DNA of 64,000 nt from Spelaeicoccus albus (GTDB taxonomy: Bacteria > Actinomycetota > Actinomycetes > Actinomycetales > Brevibacteriaceae). The position numbers were made by a program, and so were the translations under genes. Positions 44,360-53,169 of the stretch are shown here, one piece after another. The stretch covers positions 2,108,001 through 2,172,000 of the forward strand of contig NZ_JACBZP010000001.1 of NCBI RefSeq assembly GCF_013409065.1, given 5' to 3'. Numbering within the stretch: the first letter of the stretch is position 1; each line of letters starts with the position of its first letter. The notes under the pieces are model-generated. The model was not told where the DNA came from. It made no database searches and was given only the letters and a program-made list of their open reading frames with translations.

Positions 44360-45817
44360 GTGAGTACGGATGACGATGCCGCGCAGCTGGCCGCCTTGGG
44401 CTATGAGAGCCGTTTCACCCGCAAAATGAACGTGTGGGAGAACTTCTCCCTGGGGTTCACCTATTTGTCACCGGTTGTTGGCGTGTATTCGACCTTCGCC
44501 ATCTCGTTCATGGTCGGCGGGCCGACACTGATCTGGTCGATTCTCGTTGCCGGAGTCGGACAGTTGCTTGTGTCCTTGGTGTTCGGCGAAGTGGTTGCTC
44601 AATACCCGGTAGCGGGCGGCGTATACCCGTGGGCGCGGCGGCTCGTGGGGCGCCGGTGGGCGTGGTTGACCGGCTGGATCTACGGATGGGCGCTGTTGGC
44701 GACAGTGGCCAGCGTGTCCACGGGCGCAGGCACGTTCATCGCGTACTTGTTCGGATTCACGAGCACGCGCACAACCGTCGTCCTTGTCGCCACCGGCCTC
44801 ATGCTCATCGCTTATCTGATCAACTTGGGCGGCACGAAGACTCTCTCCCGCGTTGCCATGGTCGGATTCATCGCCGAACTCGTGGGCGCGCTGTTCGTCG
44901 GCATCTGGCTCTTGGTGTTTGAGCACCACCAGAGTTGGAGCGTCTTCTTCCATCAATTCGGGGCCGCCGGCGCCAGCGGTCACAGCGCGGCGGCCGGCTT
45001 CCTGGCCGCCAGCCTCACCGGCCTCTACCTGTTTTACGGATTTGAAGCCTGCGGCGATGTGGCCGAAGAGGTCCCGGATCCCGGACGACGCATCCCGCCG
45101 TCCATGCGCCGGACCATCTACGTGGGCGGATTCGCAGCAATACTCGTCACTGCTGCACTGATCTTGTCGCAAAAGAACTTCAGCTTGATCATTTCCGGCA
45201 AGGACGCCGATCCGATCACGTCGACGTTGGAGAGCGTGTTCGGCATCGCCATGGCAAAGGTCATCATCGTGATCGTGTTGATCAGCTTCCTCTCGTGCGT
45301 GTTGAGCCTGCAAGCGGCGGCAAGTCGGCTCATCTACTCGTACGCGCGCGACACGATGGTGTTCGGCAGCAAGACTCTGTCGAAGTTCTCGGACAGGCTT
45401 CGCATTCCGCCGGTCGCCTTGGCAATCGCCGGAATCGTGCCGGCGTTGATAGTGCTGATTGCCGAGCTGATCTCGGAAAACGCGTTGGCACGAGTCATTT
45501 CGTTTGCGTCCGTTGGGATTTATATCGCCTTCCAGATGGTTGTGCTGGCCGCGTTGATCGCCCGCGCTCGGGGCTGGAAGCCGACCGGTAAATTCCGCCT
45601 GGGCAGGTGGGCTTGGCCGGTCAACATTGCGGCCCTCGTGTACGGGGTCGCCGGGGCGACGAACTTGGCCTGGCCCCGTGGTGAGGCGTTCGCCGACCGG
45701 TGGAGCGTCCTGATCGGCTGCGGCGTCATCATCGTTGCCGGACTGGTGTACATGACTGTAGGACGACCGCATACGCGAAGCGATGTCGGCGCCGGCGATG
45801 CCGTCCGGCGGCGGTGA
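44360..45817 (+). CDS. APC superfamily amino acid permease
   Basis: A 485-residue permease with about 12 hydrophobic segments, resembling the ACT/GABA-permease-like group. MNVWENFSLGFTYLSPVVGVYSTF is the first helix region, and GGPTLIWSILVAGVGQ with EVVAQYPVAGGVYPWARRL forms the conserved substrate region. FYGFEACGDVAEEVPDPGRRIP is the typical helix 6 and loop. The frame is open far upstream, through the tetR gene, but GTG 44360 gives the family N-terminus and fits the TATGCT box. The substrate is unknown. Confidence 0.88.
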   Translation: MSTDDDAAQLAALGYESRFTRKMNVWENFSLGFTYLSPVVGVYSTFAISFMVGGPTLIWSILVAGVGQLLVSLVFGEVVAQYPVAGGVYPWARRLVGRRWAWLTGWIYGWALLATVASVSTGAGTFIAYLFGFTSTRTTVVLVATGLMLIAYLINLGGTKTLSRVAMVGFIAELVGALFVGIWLLVFEHHQSWSVFFHQFGAAGASGHSAAAGFLAASLTGLYLFYGFEACGDVAEEVPDPGRRIPPSMRRTIYVGGFAAILVTAALILSQKNFSLIISGKDADPITSTLESVFGIAMAKVIIVIVLISFLSCVLSLQAAASRLIYSYARDTMVFGSKTLSKFSDRLRIPPVALAIAGIVPALIVLIAELISENALARVISFASVGIYIAFQMVVLAALIARARGWKPTGKFRLGRWAWPVNIAALVYGVAGATNLAWPRGEAFADRWSVLIGCGVIIVAGLVYMTVGRPHTRSDVGAGDAVRRR

Positions 45818-45829
45818 AGCGCTAGTCCC

Positions 45830-46144
45830 ATGAGCACCCCTTCGAGACCCGCCGGCAAACCAATCGTCGTGTGGGACGCCGTCGTCTCGGGTGCGCTGTT
45901 CGTGGTGCTCCTCGTCGAGCTGGTCCTCATGGCTGGTCGGTTGACTCCGGACGGCGTCCGATTGTTGGCAAATCCTGTCGCCTATGTCGGCCTCGCCATC
46001 GCGGCCGTGGCAGCGGTGATTGTGATCGTCCGGGTGCGGCGGCGCCGTCTCGCGTTCTGGGTCGTGCTGATCTTCGTCGTGGCGGTTCCGATCGTGACGA
46101 TCGGCATCACGGTGCTCATCTTGCTCGTGGCGTTCGGTCCTTGA
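45830..46144 (+). CDS. Small membrane protein (paralogue 1)
   Basis: A 104-residue protein with three hydrophobic helices, beginning KPIVVWDAVVSGALFVVLLVELV. The next gene encodes a related protein with KPVIAWDAAVSGALFVALIVEQV at the same position, so the two come from a tandem duplication. It starts 12 bases after the permease stop and may be co-transcribed. No known family was recognised and no function can be assigned. Confidence 0.7.
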   Translation: MSTPSRPAGKPIVVWDAVVSGALFVVLLVELVLMAGRLTPDGVRLLANPVAYVGLAIAAVAAVIVIVRVRRRRLAFWVVLIFVVAVPIVTIGITVLILLVAFGP

Positions 46145-46196
46145 ATTGATTGCTGATCGGCAATAGGAAAGAAGGCGCCGGGTGCCAGTGAAGGGC

Positions 46197-46202
46197 TACT
46201 AT
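46197..46202 (+). promoter_or_regulatory. -10 box of the second small membrane protein gene
   Basis: TACTAT ends 8 bases before the GTG at 46211. No ribosome site is visible, so the transcript may be leaderless. Confidence 0.4.
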
Positions 46203-46210
46203 TAGTCGCC

Positions 46211-46618
46211 GTGAGTACCCCCTCGAGCCCCGACCGGCATCCCACCGATCCGGACGATCCTACTGGGCCGGCCATCCCGACTGGGCCGGAGGACGGCACC
46301 GAGCCCTCGGGCACCGGGGAAAAGCCGGTTATCGCGTGGGACGCCGCCGTGTCGGGTGCTCTCTTCGTGGCCCTCATCGTCGAGCAGGTCAAGCTTGTGC
46401 AGCGGATCACGCCGCCCACCGACTATTGGCTGCAGCAACCTTATACCGTCGCCAGCGGATTCCTCGTCTTTTTTGCGGCGGCGCTGACCTTAGTGCGAAT
46501 CAAGCTCCGACGCCTCAGCTACTGGATCATGTTGATCTCCCTGGCCGCGGTGCCGCTTGCCGTTGTGCTGTTCACGGCCTTGTACCTCCTGGGGAAGTAC
46601 AATCCGCCCCCGGAGTAG
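46211..46618 (+). CDS. Small membrane protein (paralogue 2)
   Basis: A 135-residue paralogue of the preceding protein with a longer polar N-terminus rich in Pro, Asp and Thr (about 35 residues) and three hydrophobic helices after WDAAVSGALF. The charged motif RIKLRRLSYWI before the third helix matches RVRRRRLAFWV in paralogue 1. It has its own -10-like box. Function unknown. Confidence 0.7.
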   Translation: MSTPSSPDRHPTDPDDPTGPAIPTGPEDGTEPSGTGEKPVIAWDAAVSGALFVALIVEQVKLVQRITPPTDYWLQQPYTVASGFLVFFAAALTLVRIKLRRLSYWIMLISLAAVPLAVVLFTALYLLGKYNPPPE

Positions 46619-46663
46619 CGACCATCGAGCATGAAAGCACCGAGGCGAACGGTCCTCAGTCGT

Positions 46664-46755
46664 TGCCGAGTGGTGGTGAATGGCTGCGAAATCGCCGATT
46701 TCGCAGCCATTCACCACCACTCGGCGAGGGCGGACAGCCATTCGCCGCCACTCGG
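46664..46755. repeat. Palindromic intergenic repeat, copy D (inverted)
   Basis: A perfect 29-bp stem (46665-46693 with 46697-46725, loop GCC), then a 10-base spacer and an inverted half-site at 46735-46755. The whole element is therefore in the opposite orientation to copies A to C. It has GGTGGTGAAT with ATTCACCACC, a further compensatory pair. The 482 bases between 46619 and 47100 contain this repeat and the cimA leader. Confidence 0.9.
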
Positions 46756-46843
46756 CGAAGCGAAAACGGGTGGAAAGTAGGACGTCCACGCGTGCCCGGA
46801 TTATGAGATGCCTCTGGGAATGCGGGCTCCGGGCTGGTTCAAT

Positions 46844-46879
46844 ATGGGTATGGCTCACATCACGGTCATTATCAGCTGA
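46844..46879 (+). CDS. cimA leader peptide
   Basis: An 11-codon frame, MGMAHITVIIS (or 9 codons from the second ATG at 46850), too short for routine gene calling. Three of its last six codons are Ile and one is Val. A -10-like TTCAAT at 46838-46843 would place the start point at the second ATG, so it may be leaderless. It is followed by a paired region and a strong terminator 222 bases before cimA, the committed enzyme of a route to isoleucine. The ribosome should stall here when charged tRNA-Ile is scarce. Confidence 0.78.
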   Translation: MGMAHITVIIS

Positions 46880-46948
46880 CGCACGCGCCGGGTCTTGAAC
46901 AGACCTCGCCACGTGCGTCAACCCTTCGCTGCCCGCGAAGGGTTTTTT
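46877..46948 (+). promoter_or_regulatory. cimA transcription attenuator
   Basis: Terminator: ACCCTTCGC (46921-46929) pairs with GCGAAGGGT (46935-46943), extended by A46920-T46944, followed by a T run to 46948. Upstream, TGACGCACG (46877-46885), starting at the leader stop, is exactly complementary to CGTGCGTCA (46912-46920), and GGTCT/AGACC forms a small inner hairpin. An alternative pairing of GCG..GGGT (46885-46893) with the first terminator arm could act as antiterminator. The terminator is clear; the switching partner is less certain than at ilvB. Confidence 0.75.
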
Positions 46949-47100
46949 GTTTGGCGGAACAGTTTTCCAAGGAACAGTGTGAAAGAACTTTGCTCGGCAA
47001 GGCGCACCACCGGGACACCACCGCAGCGCCGCCCGCGACACAATCGCGAGTCGGGCAATCGGCAGTCGCAGTACAACGCAGCAATGGAACGGATAGTCCG

Positions 47101-48720
47101 ATGAGCAATTCGGTGCACGTATACGACACCACCCTGCGCGACGGCGCACAGCAGGAGGGCCTGAACCTGTCGATTGCCGACAAGATGACCATCGCCGGAC
47201 TGCTGGACGAATTGGCAGTCGATTTCATTGAGGGCGGCTGGCCGGGTGCCATCCCCAAGGACACCGAATTCTTTGCCCGCGCGAACGAACTTGAACTGGC
47301 TCATTCGACGCTCGCGGCATTCGGATCGACTCGCAAACCCGGCGTCGCGGTCGAGGACGACGAACAGGTCGCCGCGTTGCTGGCCGCCGGCACTCCCGTC
47401 GTGACGCTTGTCGCCAAGAGTCACGTCGGCCACGTCGAGCGCGCGCTGCGCACCACGCCGTCCGAGAATCTCGCCATGATCACCGACACGATCCGGTACT
47501 TGAGCGCCAACGGACGGCGCGTGTTTTTGGACGCAGAGCATTTTTTCGACTCGTTCGCCACGTCACGGACCTATGCGCTGGACGTCGTCGCCGCGGCCGA
47601 CGAGGCCGGCGCCGAGGTGGTTGCGCTGTGCGACACCAACGGCGGCATGCTCCCGAGTCGCGTGCGTGAGGCCGTGGACGCCGTCAAGCTCGCGGTGCCC
47701 GGCGCCCGGCTGGGCATGCACGCCCATAACGACACGGGGTGCGCGGTCGCCAATTCGATTGCGGCAGTCGAGGCCGGCGCCACGCACGTGCAGGGAACCA
47801 TCAACGGCTACGGTGAGCGCACCGGCAATGCCGACGTGCTGACCGTCGCCCTCAATTTGGACTTGAAACTCGGTCTCGGCACGCTTCCCGAACACTCCCG
47901 CGCCGAAGCCAGCCGGATCGCCCATGCCATCAGCGAGCACACCAACATCCCGGCGGGCGCTCGCCAGCCGTACGTCGGATCGAGCGCCTTTGCGCACAAG
48001 GCCGGGCTGCACGCCTCGGCGATCCGCGTCGATCCGGATCTCTACCAGCACATCGATCCCCGCGCGGTCGGCAATGACATGCGCATGCTCATTTCGGATA
48101 TGGCCGGACGGGCGTCGATCGAGTTGAAGGGTAAGGAACTCGGCTTCGACCTGGCCGGCGATGCCGAGTTGCTGGGCCGTGTCGCGACACGGGTGAAGGA
48201 ACTGGAATCGCGCGGTTACACGTTCGACGCCGCCGACGCCTCGTTCGAGCTGTTGCTGCGTGAAGAGCTCGGCGGTCGTCCGCACTTTTTCGATGTGGTC
48301 AATTGGCGCACCATCATCCTGGCGGCCGAGACCAGCGTCGACGGCGAGGTCGACACCGCCGAAGCGACAGTCAAGGTGCGCATCGACGGCAAAAAGACGA
48401 TCGCCACGTGCGAAGGCAACGGCCCGGTGAACGCGCTCGACAAGGCGCTACGGCAGGTGCTCGAAGGAGCCTACCCGCAGCTTGCCGCAGTCAATCTGGT
48501 CGACTACAAGGTGCGTATTCTCGACTCGGCTTCCGGCACGGACGCCGTCACGCGCGTGCTGATCGAATCGACGGACGGCGCAGCGAGCTGGACGACCGTC
48601 GGTGTCGCCGCGAACGTCGTCGAGGCCAGTTGGGTCGCTTTGCTCGATTCATTGGTGTACTATCTGGCCGCCCGCTCGGACGCCGTGCCGGCACCGGTGC
48701 CGGTGGGCGCCCACGCCTAA
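47101..48720 (+). CDS. cimA: Citramalate synthase
   Basis: Condenses acetyl-CoA with pyruvate to citramalate, giving 2-ketobutyrate for isoleucine without threonine deaminase. The 539-residue protein starts VYDTTLRDGAQQEG (metal-binding Asp in LRDG) and has FIEGGWPGAIPKDTEFF, typical of the CimA family rather than LeuA. HAHNDTGCAVANS holds the metal-binding histidines, and a C-terminal LeuA-like regulatory domain is present. The frame is open to 46951, but the extra 50 residues overlap the terminator region and are not conserved-looking, so ATG 47101 is chosen. Controlled by an Ile-rich leader. Confidence 0.93.
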   Translation: MSNSVHVYDTTLRDGAQQEGLNLSIADKMTIAGLLDELAVDFIEGGWPGAIPKDTEFFARANELELAHSTLAAFGSTRKPGVAVEDDEQVAALLAAGTPVVTLVAKSHVGHVERALRTTPSENLAMITDTIRYLSANGRRVFLDAEHFFDSFATSRTYALDVVAAADEAGAEVVALCDTNGGMLPSRVREAVDAVKLAVPGARLGMHAHNDTGCAVANSIAAVEAGATHVQGTINGYGERTGNADVLTVALNLDLKLGLGTLPEHSRAEASRIAHAISEHTNIPAGARQPYVGSSAFAHKAGLHASAIRVDPDLYQHIDPRAVGNDMRMLISDMAGRASIELKGKELGFDLAGDAELLGRVATRVKELESRGYTFDAADASFELLLREELGGRPHFFDVVNWRTIILAAETSVDGEVDTAEATVKVRIDGKKTIATCEGNGPVNALDKALRQVLEGAYPQLAAVNLVDYKVRILDSASGTDAVTRVLIESTDGAASWTTVGVAANVVEASWVALLDSLVYYLAARSDAVPAPVPVGAHA

Positions 48721-48788
48721 GGCGCCCACGCCCGAAGGGGCCGGGGCCGCTGCCCGGCCGCCGGACGTCGTCGAGCACCGCCGGGAGA

Positions 48789-49694
48789 TCAGGCGGTAAG
48801 GGCCGCCGCGACTGCAGTGATTTGCGGGGGATGAACTCGGCAGCATCCGCCGATCAGGCGTGCGCCGGCGTCTCGCCATGCCGGCGCGAACCGTGGGTCG
48901 TATCGTGGCCGGCCGGTCCAACGCCGGGCCGTCGCGTCCCAGCTCTCGCCGCTGTTGGGGTAGACGATGACGGGTTTGCCGCTGCATTCGCCGGCCAAGG
49001 CGATCACGTCGGTCAGACCGACCGGATCGCAGCAGTTGACGCCAACCGCGACTACGCCGTCGACGTCGCGGGCCGCAGCGAACGCGTCCTCGAGCGGTTG
49101 TCCGGCGGCAGTGCGTCCGTCGCGAATCGTATAGCTGAGCCAAGCAGGCTTATCGGATTCCTCGATCAGGCCGATCAACGCCTCGGCCTCGTCGATGTCC
49201 GGGATCGTTTCGCAGGCCAGTACGTCGGGGTCGGCCGATGCGAGAACCTCGAATTCCGCTCGGTGCCGCGCGCGGAGGCGTTCGACGCTCAGGCCGTAGC
49301 GACCCGCGTACTCCGCGCCTCCGGTCAGCCTGGCACCGTACGGCCCGATGGAGGCGGCTATCCACAGCGGCCGATCGTCGTCCTGATGCTCGGACCGGAA
49401 CGCGGCACGCGCGTGATCGGCCACGCGCACGCTGCGACGCATCATCTCCTCGGCAAACGGGCGCGTCATGCCCGCAGCCGCGAAGCCGGCAAAGCTCGCC
49501 TGATAGCTGGCCGTCACGGCCACTTCGGCCCCTGCGCTGAAGAAGTCGCGGTGGGCCTGCTCGATCGCGCTCGGCGCCTGCGCGAGCAACGACGCCGACC
49601 ACAACGCCGTCGACACGTCGTACCCTTCCGATTCCAAATACGTGGACAGCCCGCCGTCCACGATGATCGGAGAATGCGCCGGCCGATCGAACAT
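48789..49694 (-). CDS. mmuM: Homocysteine S-methyltransferase
   Basis: Transfers a methyl group from S-methylmethionine or S-adenosylmethionine to homocysteine, giving methionine. The 301-residue protein starts IIVDGGLSTYLESEGYD and has the zinc ligands in VGVNCCDP and IGGCCRVHPP near the C-terminus. The cobalamin- and folate-dependent domains of MetH are absent. CAAACT 6 bases before the ATG may be a leaderless -10 box. It is convergent with cimA, and its neighbours do not indicate the methyl donor. Confidence 0.92.
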   Translation of the reverse strand: MFDRPAHSPIIVDGGLSTYLESEGYDVSTALWSASLLAQAPSAIEQAHRDFFSAGAEVAVTASYQASFAGFAAAGMTRPFAEEMMRRSVRVADHARAAFRSEHQDDDRPLWIAASIGPYGARLTGGAEYAGRYGLSVERLRARHRAEFEVLASADPDVLACETIPDIDEAEALIGLIEESDKPAWLSYTIRDGRTAAGQPLEDAFAAARDVDGVVAVGVNCCDPVGLTDVIALAGECSGKPVIVYPNSGESWDATARRWTGRPRYDPRFAPAWRDAGARLIGGCCRVHPPQITAVAAALTA

Positions 49695-49804
49695 CTCACC
49701 AGTTTGCCACTAACGCATGAGTGGCCGGGGGCATAAAGTTGAGGTTTGAACTGATCGACGCGCGGCCACGACACCCGCGCGAGAGCAAACGGGGGAGCGA
49801 CATC

Positions 49805-50854
49805 ATGCACGGAGAGTACAAGGTCTCCGGAGGAAAGCTCGTAGTCATCGATGTGGAAGTCGACAACGGCACACTCCGGGACGTGTCGGTCAGCGGCGAC
49901 TTCTTCTTAGAACCGGCGGCCGCGCTCGAGGCGATCAACGCGTCGCTCGACGGCCTCAGCGCGTCAAGCGATCCGGAAACGTTCACGGACGCCGTCCGCG
50001 GGGCATTGCCGCCCGACGCCGTGCTTACCGGATTCTCGCCCGCTGCGGTCACCGTCGCGCTCAGCCGCGCGCTCGGCCAGGCCACCGACTGGAGCGAATA
50101 CGACTGGCAGCTGATCCACGGCCCGGTGCTCACGACGGCGCAAAACGTCGCGTTGGACGAGGTCCTCAGCCAGCAGGTCGCGGCCGGCAAGCGTCTGCCC
50201 ACGCTTCGGCTGTGGGAATGGGACGACCGGGCCGTCGTGATCGGGTCGTTCCAGTCGCTGCGCAACGAGGTGAACATGCCGGAGGCCCGCCGGCATGACG
50301 TCGAGATCGTCCGGCGCATCTCGGGCGGAGGCGCCATGTTCATGGAGGGCGGCAACTGCATCACGTATTCGCTGTACCTGCCGGCCGAACTCGTCGCCGG
50401 GCTGTCATTCGTCGACGCGTATTCGTTCCTCGACGACTGGGTGCTTGCGGCGCTTGCCGAGATCGGCGTCAAGGCCTGGTACGTGCCCATCAACGACATC
50501 ACCTCGGAACACGGCAAGATCGGCGGCGCCGCGCAAAAACGGTTCGGATCGGGCACCGTGCTGCACCACGTGACGATGTCGTACGACATTGACGCCGACA
50601 AGATGACCGACGTGCTGCGCGTCGGCAAGGAAAAGATGTCCGACAAGGGCCACACCAGCGCCAAGAAGCGCGTCGACCCGCTGCGCCGGCAGACCGGGAT
50701 GTCGCGCGCCGACATCATCGACGTCATGATCGCCACGTTCAAGAACCGCTACGGGCTGACGACCAGCGCTATCACCGACGAGGAGCTCGCATTGGCCGAC
50801 GAGCGCGTGGCAGCCAAATTCGCAGCGCCGGAGTGGCTTGAACGCGTGCCCTGA
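49805..50854 (+). CDS. Lipoate-protein ligase A family protein with N-terminal accessory domain
   Basis: A 349-residue protein. Residues 1-90 or so resemble the small lipoate ligase C-terminal (accessory) domain, here placed in front. The rest is the biotin/lipoate ligase A/B catalytic domain: RRISGGGAMFMEGGNCITYSL is the lipoyl-AMP loop and EHGKIGGAAQKR carries the catalytic Lys. It should attach lipoate or octanoate to 2-oxoacid dehydrogenase or glycine cleavage proteins. ATG 49805 with GGGGGAG upstream is preferred to 49721, which adds an unlike leader. Confidence 0.88.
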   Translation: MHGEYKVSGGKLVVIDVEVDNGTLRDVSVSGDFFLEPAAALEAINASLDGLSASSDPETFTDAVRGALPPDAVLTGFSPAAVTVALSRALGQATDWSEYDWQLIHGPVLTTAQNVALDEVLSQQVAAGKRLPTLRLWEWDDRAVVIGSFQSLRNEVNMPEARRHDVEIVRRISGGGAMFMEGGNCITYSLYLPAELVAGLSFVDAYSFLDDWVLAALAEIGVKAWYVPINDITSEHGKIGGAAQKRFGSGTVLHHVTMSYDIDADKMTDVLRVGKEKMSDKGHTSAKKRVDPLRRQTGMSRADIIDVMIATFKNRYGLTTSAITDEELALADERVAAKFAAPEWLERVP

Positions 50855-50902
50855 CGGCGCCCGCGGCACGGCAACGACGGTGCATCCGGCACACTGGAAG
50901 AC

Positions 50903-52003
50903 GTGAATTCCTCCGGCTCCGCCAATGCCTCCGCCAATTCCGCCGCCGACCGCGCCTGGTCCGCCGAAGCCGTGCGCAAGGTGCTTGCCGACGCCAACCG
51001 ATCGGCCGATACTCACCTGCACGTCGTCGATCTGCCCGCCGACTGGGGAATCGACCTCTACTTGAAAGACGAGTCGGTGCACCCGACCGGCTCGCTCAAA
51101 CACCGGCTGGCGCGGTCGCTCTTCCTGTACGCGCTCGTGGGCGGGAAGCTCCGGCAGGGCAGCACCGTCATCGAAGCGACAAGCGGCAATACCGCGGTGT
51201 CCGAAGCGTATTTTGCGCGCATGCTCGGGCTGCCCTTCGTCGCCGTGATGCCGTCGGGCACGTCCCCGGGAAAGATCGCGCACATCGAATCGTTCGGCGG
51301 TCGTTGCCATTTCGTGAATTCGCCGTCCGAGGTCTACGCGGAAGCCGAACGTCTTGCCGAGTCCACCGGCGGGCACTACCTCGACCAGTTCACGTACGCC
51401 GAGCGGGCCACGGACTGGCGCGGCAACAACAACATTGCCGAATCAATTTACGCTCAGCTGGACTTGGAGCGCTATCCCGTCCCGCACACCATCGTCGTGG
51501 CGGCCGGCACCGGCGGAACGTCGTCGACTATCGGCCGCTATATTCGCTACCGCAGGCACGATACCCGGCTCCTCGTGGCCGACCCCGAGAACTCCTCGTA
51601 CTACCCGGCGTGGCAAGCCGGCGACGTCTCCATCGCCACCGGCAAGCCGTCGCGCATTGAAGGCATCGGGCGCCCGCGCGTCGAGCCAAGCTTCATTCCC
51701 ACGCTGATCGACGACATGATCCAGGTTCCGGACGCCGCGTCGATTGCGGCCACGCGGCACTTGGCCGACGTGTACGGCCGGGTCGCGGGCGGCTCGACCG
51801 GTACCGCGATGTGGGGAGTCTGGACGACTATCGCGGGCATGTTGGAGCGCGGCGAGACCGGCAGCATCGTCACGCTGCTCTGCGATCGCGGCGAGCTGTA
51901 TTCCGACACCTATTACGACGACGCCTGGCTGGAGCGCAACGGCCTCGACATCGCTCCGTACCGTCGGCGCATTGAAGCGCTCCTGGCCACCGGGTCGTGG
52001 TGA
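50903..52003 (+). CDS. PLP-dependent cysteine synthase-fold protein, Cds1-like
   Basis: A 366-residue fold II PLP enzyme: Schiff-base Lys in [14 protein letters not shown], phosphate loop [15 protein letters not shown], second loop [15 protein letters not shown], and a late [10 protein letters not shown]. It is not a close copy of the CysK at 2.2 kb and looks like the Cds1 group of mycobacteria, which degrades cysteine to pyruvate, sulfide and ammonia. Cysteine breakdown is therefore a likely but unproven role. The GTG start has CACACT 8 bases upstream, consistent with a leaderless transcript. Confidence 0.85.
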   Translation: MNSSGSANASANSAADRAWSAEAVRKVLADANRSADTHLHVVDLPADWGIDLYLKDESVHPTGSLKHRLARSLFLYALVGGKLRQGSTVIEATSGNTAVSEAYFARMLGLPFVAVMPSGTSPGKIAHIESFGGRCHFVNSPSEVYAEAERLAESTGGHYLDQFTYAERATDWRGNNNIAESIYAQLDLERYPVPHTIVVAAGTGGTSSTIGRYIRYRRHDTRLLVADPENSSYYPAWQAGDVSIATGKPSRIEGIGRPRVEPSFIPTLIDDMIQVPDAASIAATRHLADVYGRVAGGSTGTAMWGVWTTIAGMLERGETGSIVTLLCDRGELYSDTYYDDAWLERNGLDIAPYRRRIEALLATGSW

Positions 52004-52051
52004 CGGGCTGCCGACGGTCCACTGCGCGTACGCTATCGTCAATACCGTCGA

Positions 52052-52059
52052 AATCGATT
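52052..52059 (+). promoter_or_regulatory. Candidate LacI-family operator before the LacI gene
   Basis: AATCGATT is a perfect 8-base palindrome with a central CG, as is usual for LacI-family sites, and lies 115 bases before the regulator start, with TCGA flanks. Autoregulation is plausible; the match is short. Confidence 0.3.
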
Positions 52060-52173
52060 ACTGATACGTCGATGTAGCGTAAAGACCGAAGCGCCACCGT
52101 TCGCGGGCCACGGGCTCCTGCCGTGCCGTCCGTGCGGCCGGGCGCGGCGGCTCGAAACGAGGGGACCGTCCGG

Positions 52174-53169
52174 ATGGTCAAGATCAGGGACGTCGCTCTG
52201 CACGCCGGAGTGAGCGTTGCGACGGTGTCGCGCGCGCTCAACAACTACTCGACTGTCGCCCCGGAGCTCGTCAGCCGGGTGCGCGACTCGGCCGAGAAGC
52301 TCGGGTACCGGCCGAACGCGCTGGCCCGCAGTCTGCGCCGCCAAACAACCCGCGTGTGGTCGTTGATCGTGACCGATATCGACAACCCCTTTTACACTGC
52401 ACTGGCCCGGGGAGTCGAGGACATCGCCCGCGACAGCGGCTATTCCGTACTGCTGTGCAATTCGGACGAGGACGCCGTCCGCGAGCGTGATTACCTGCAG
52501 GTCGCCGAGCAGGAACAGGCTGCCGGCGTCATCATCGCGCCGAGCGGGCGCGACACCGACGTGTCGCGGCTCATTGCCGCCCGCATCCCCATCGTCGCCA
52601 TCGACCGGACCATGACGGCCGACGTCGACATCGTGCGCACCAACTCGGGGCTCGCCGCGCGGGCCGCGACCGAGCATCTGCTTGCCGCGGGCTGGCGGCA
52701 TCCGGCATGCATCACGGGGCCCGCCGATTCCGAGACCGCCGAGGATCGTTATCGCGGCTACCGCGAAGCGGCCCTGGCCGCCGGCGTCGAGCCGTTGGCC
52801 CGGCACGTGCCGTTCCACTCGGACGGCGGTACCGAGGCGGTGGCCGAGCTGTTGGGTGAGGACGATCCGCCCGATTCGTTCTTTGTGGCAAATTCGGTGC
52901 TGGCCCTCGGAGTGCTGGACGAACTTCGCCGCCGCAAGGTCGCAGTGGGGGCGGACGTCGGGCTGGTCATGTTCGACGAGGCGCCGTGGGCACCACTGCT
53001 GTCCCCGGCCATCACCGTGCTCACGCAGCCGGCCTACGATATCGGGGCCGAGGCGGCTCGGCTGCTTGTCGCGCGAATCGGCGCGCCCGAGGGTGCGCCC
53101 CACGGGCCGAAGGAAATCGTGTTGCCCACGACGCTCGTCGTGCGCGAAAGCTCACAGCGTGCGGTCTAG
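52174..53169 (+). CDS. LacI family transcriptional regulator
   Basis: A 331-residue regulator: N-terminal helix-turn-helix IRDVALHAGVSVATVSRALN with the hinge helix PNALARSLRR, then a periplasmic-binding-like sugar domain (SLIVTDIDNPFYTALARGVED). ATG 52174, with GAGGGG upstream, gives the standard LacI start; the frame open to 52123 adds unrelated residues. No sugar catabolic genes are near, so its targets are unknown. The stop shares the palindrome CTAG with the stop of the convergent gene. Confidence 0.9.
   Translation: MVKIRDVALHAGVSVATVSRALNNYSTVAPELVSRVRDSAEKLGYRPNALARSLRRQTTRVWSLIVTDIDNPFYTALARGVEDIARDSGYSVLLCNSDEDAVRERDYLQVAEQEQAAGVIIAPSGRDTDVSRLIAARIPIVAIDRTMTADVDIVRTNSGLAARAATEHLLAAGWRHPACITGPADSETAEDRYRGYREAALAAGVEPLARHVPFHSDGGTEAVAELLGEDDPPDSFFVANSVLALGVLDELRRRKVAVGADVGLVMFDEAPWAPLLSPAITVLTQPAYDIGAEAARLLVARIGAPEGAPHGPKEIVLPTTLVVRESSQRAV

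Noticed and set aside
46951-47100. N-terminal extension of CimA from 46951
   Set aside because: It would begin just after the attenuator T run, is not like the family, and ATG 47101 gives the usual start.
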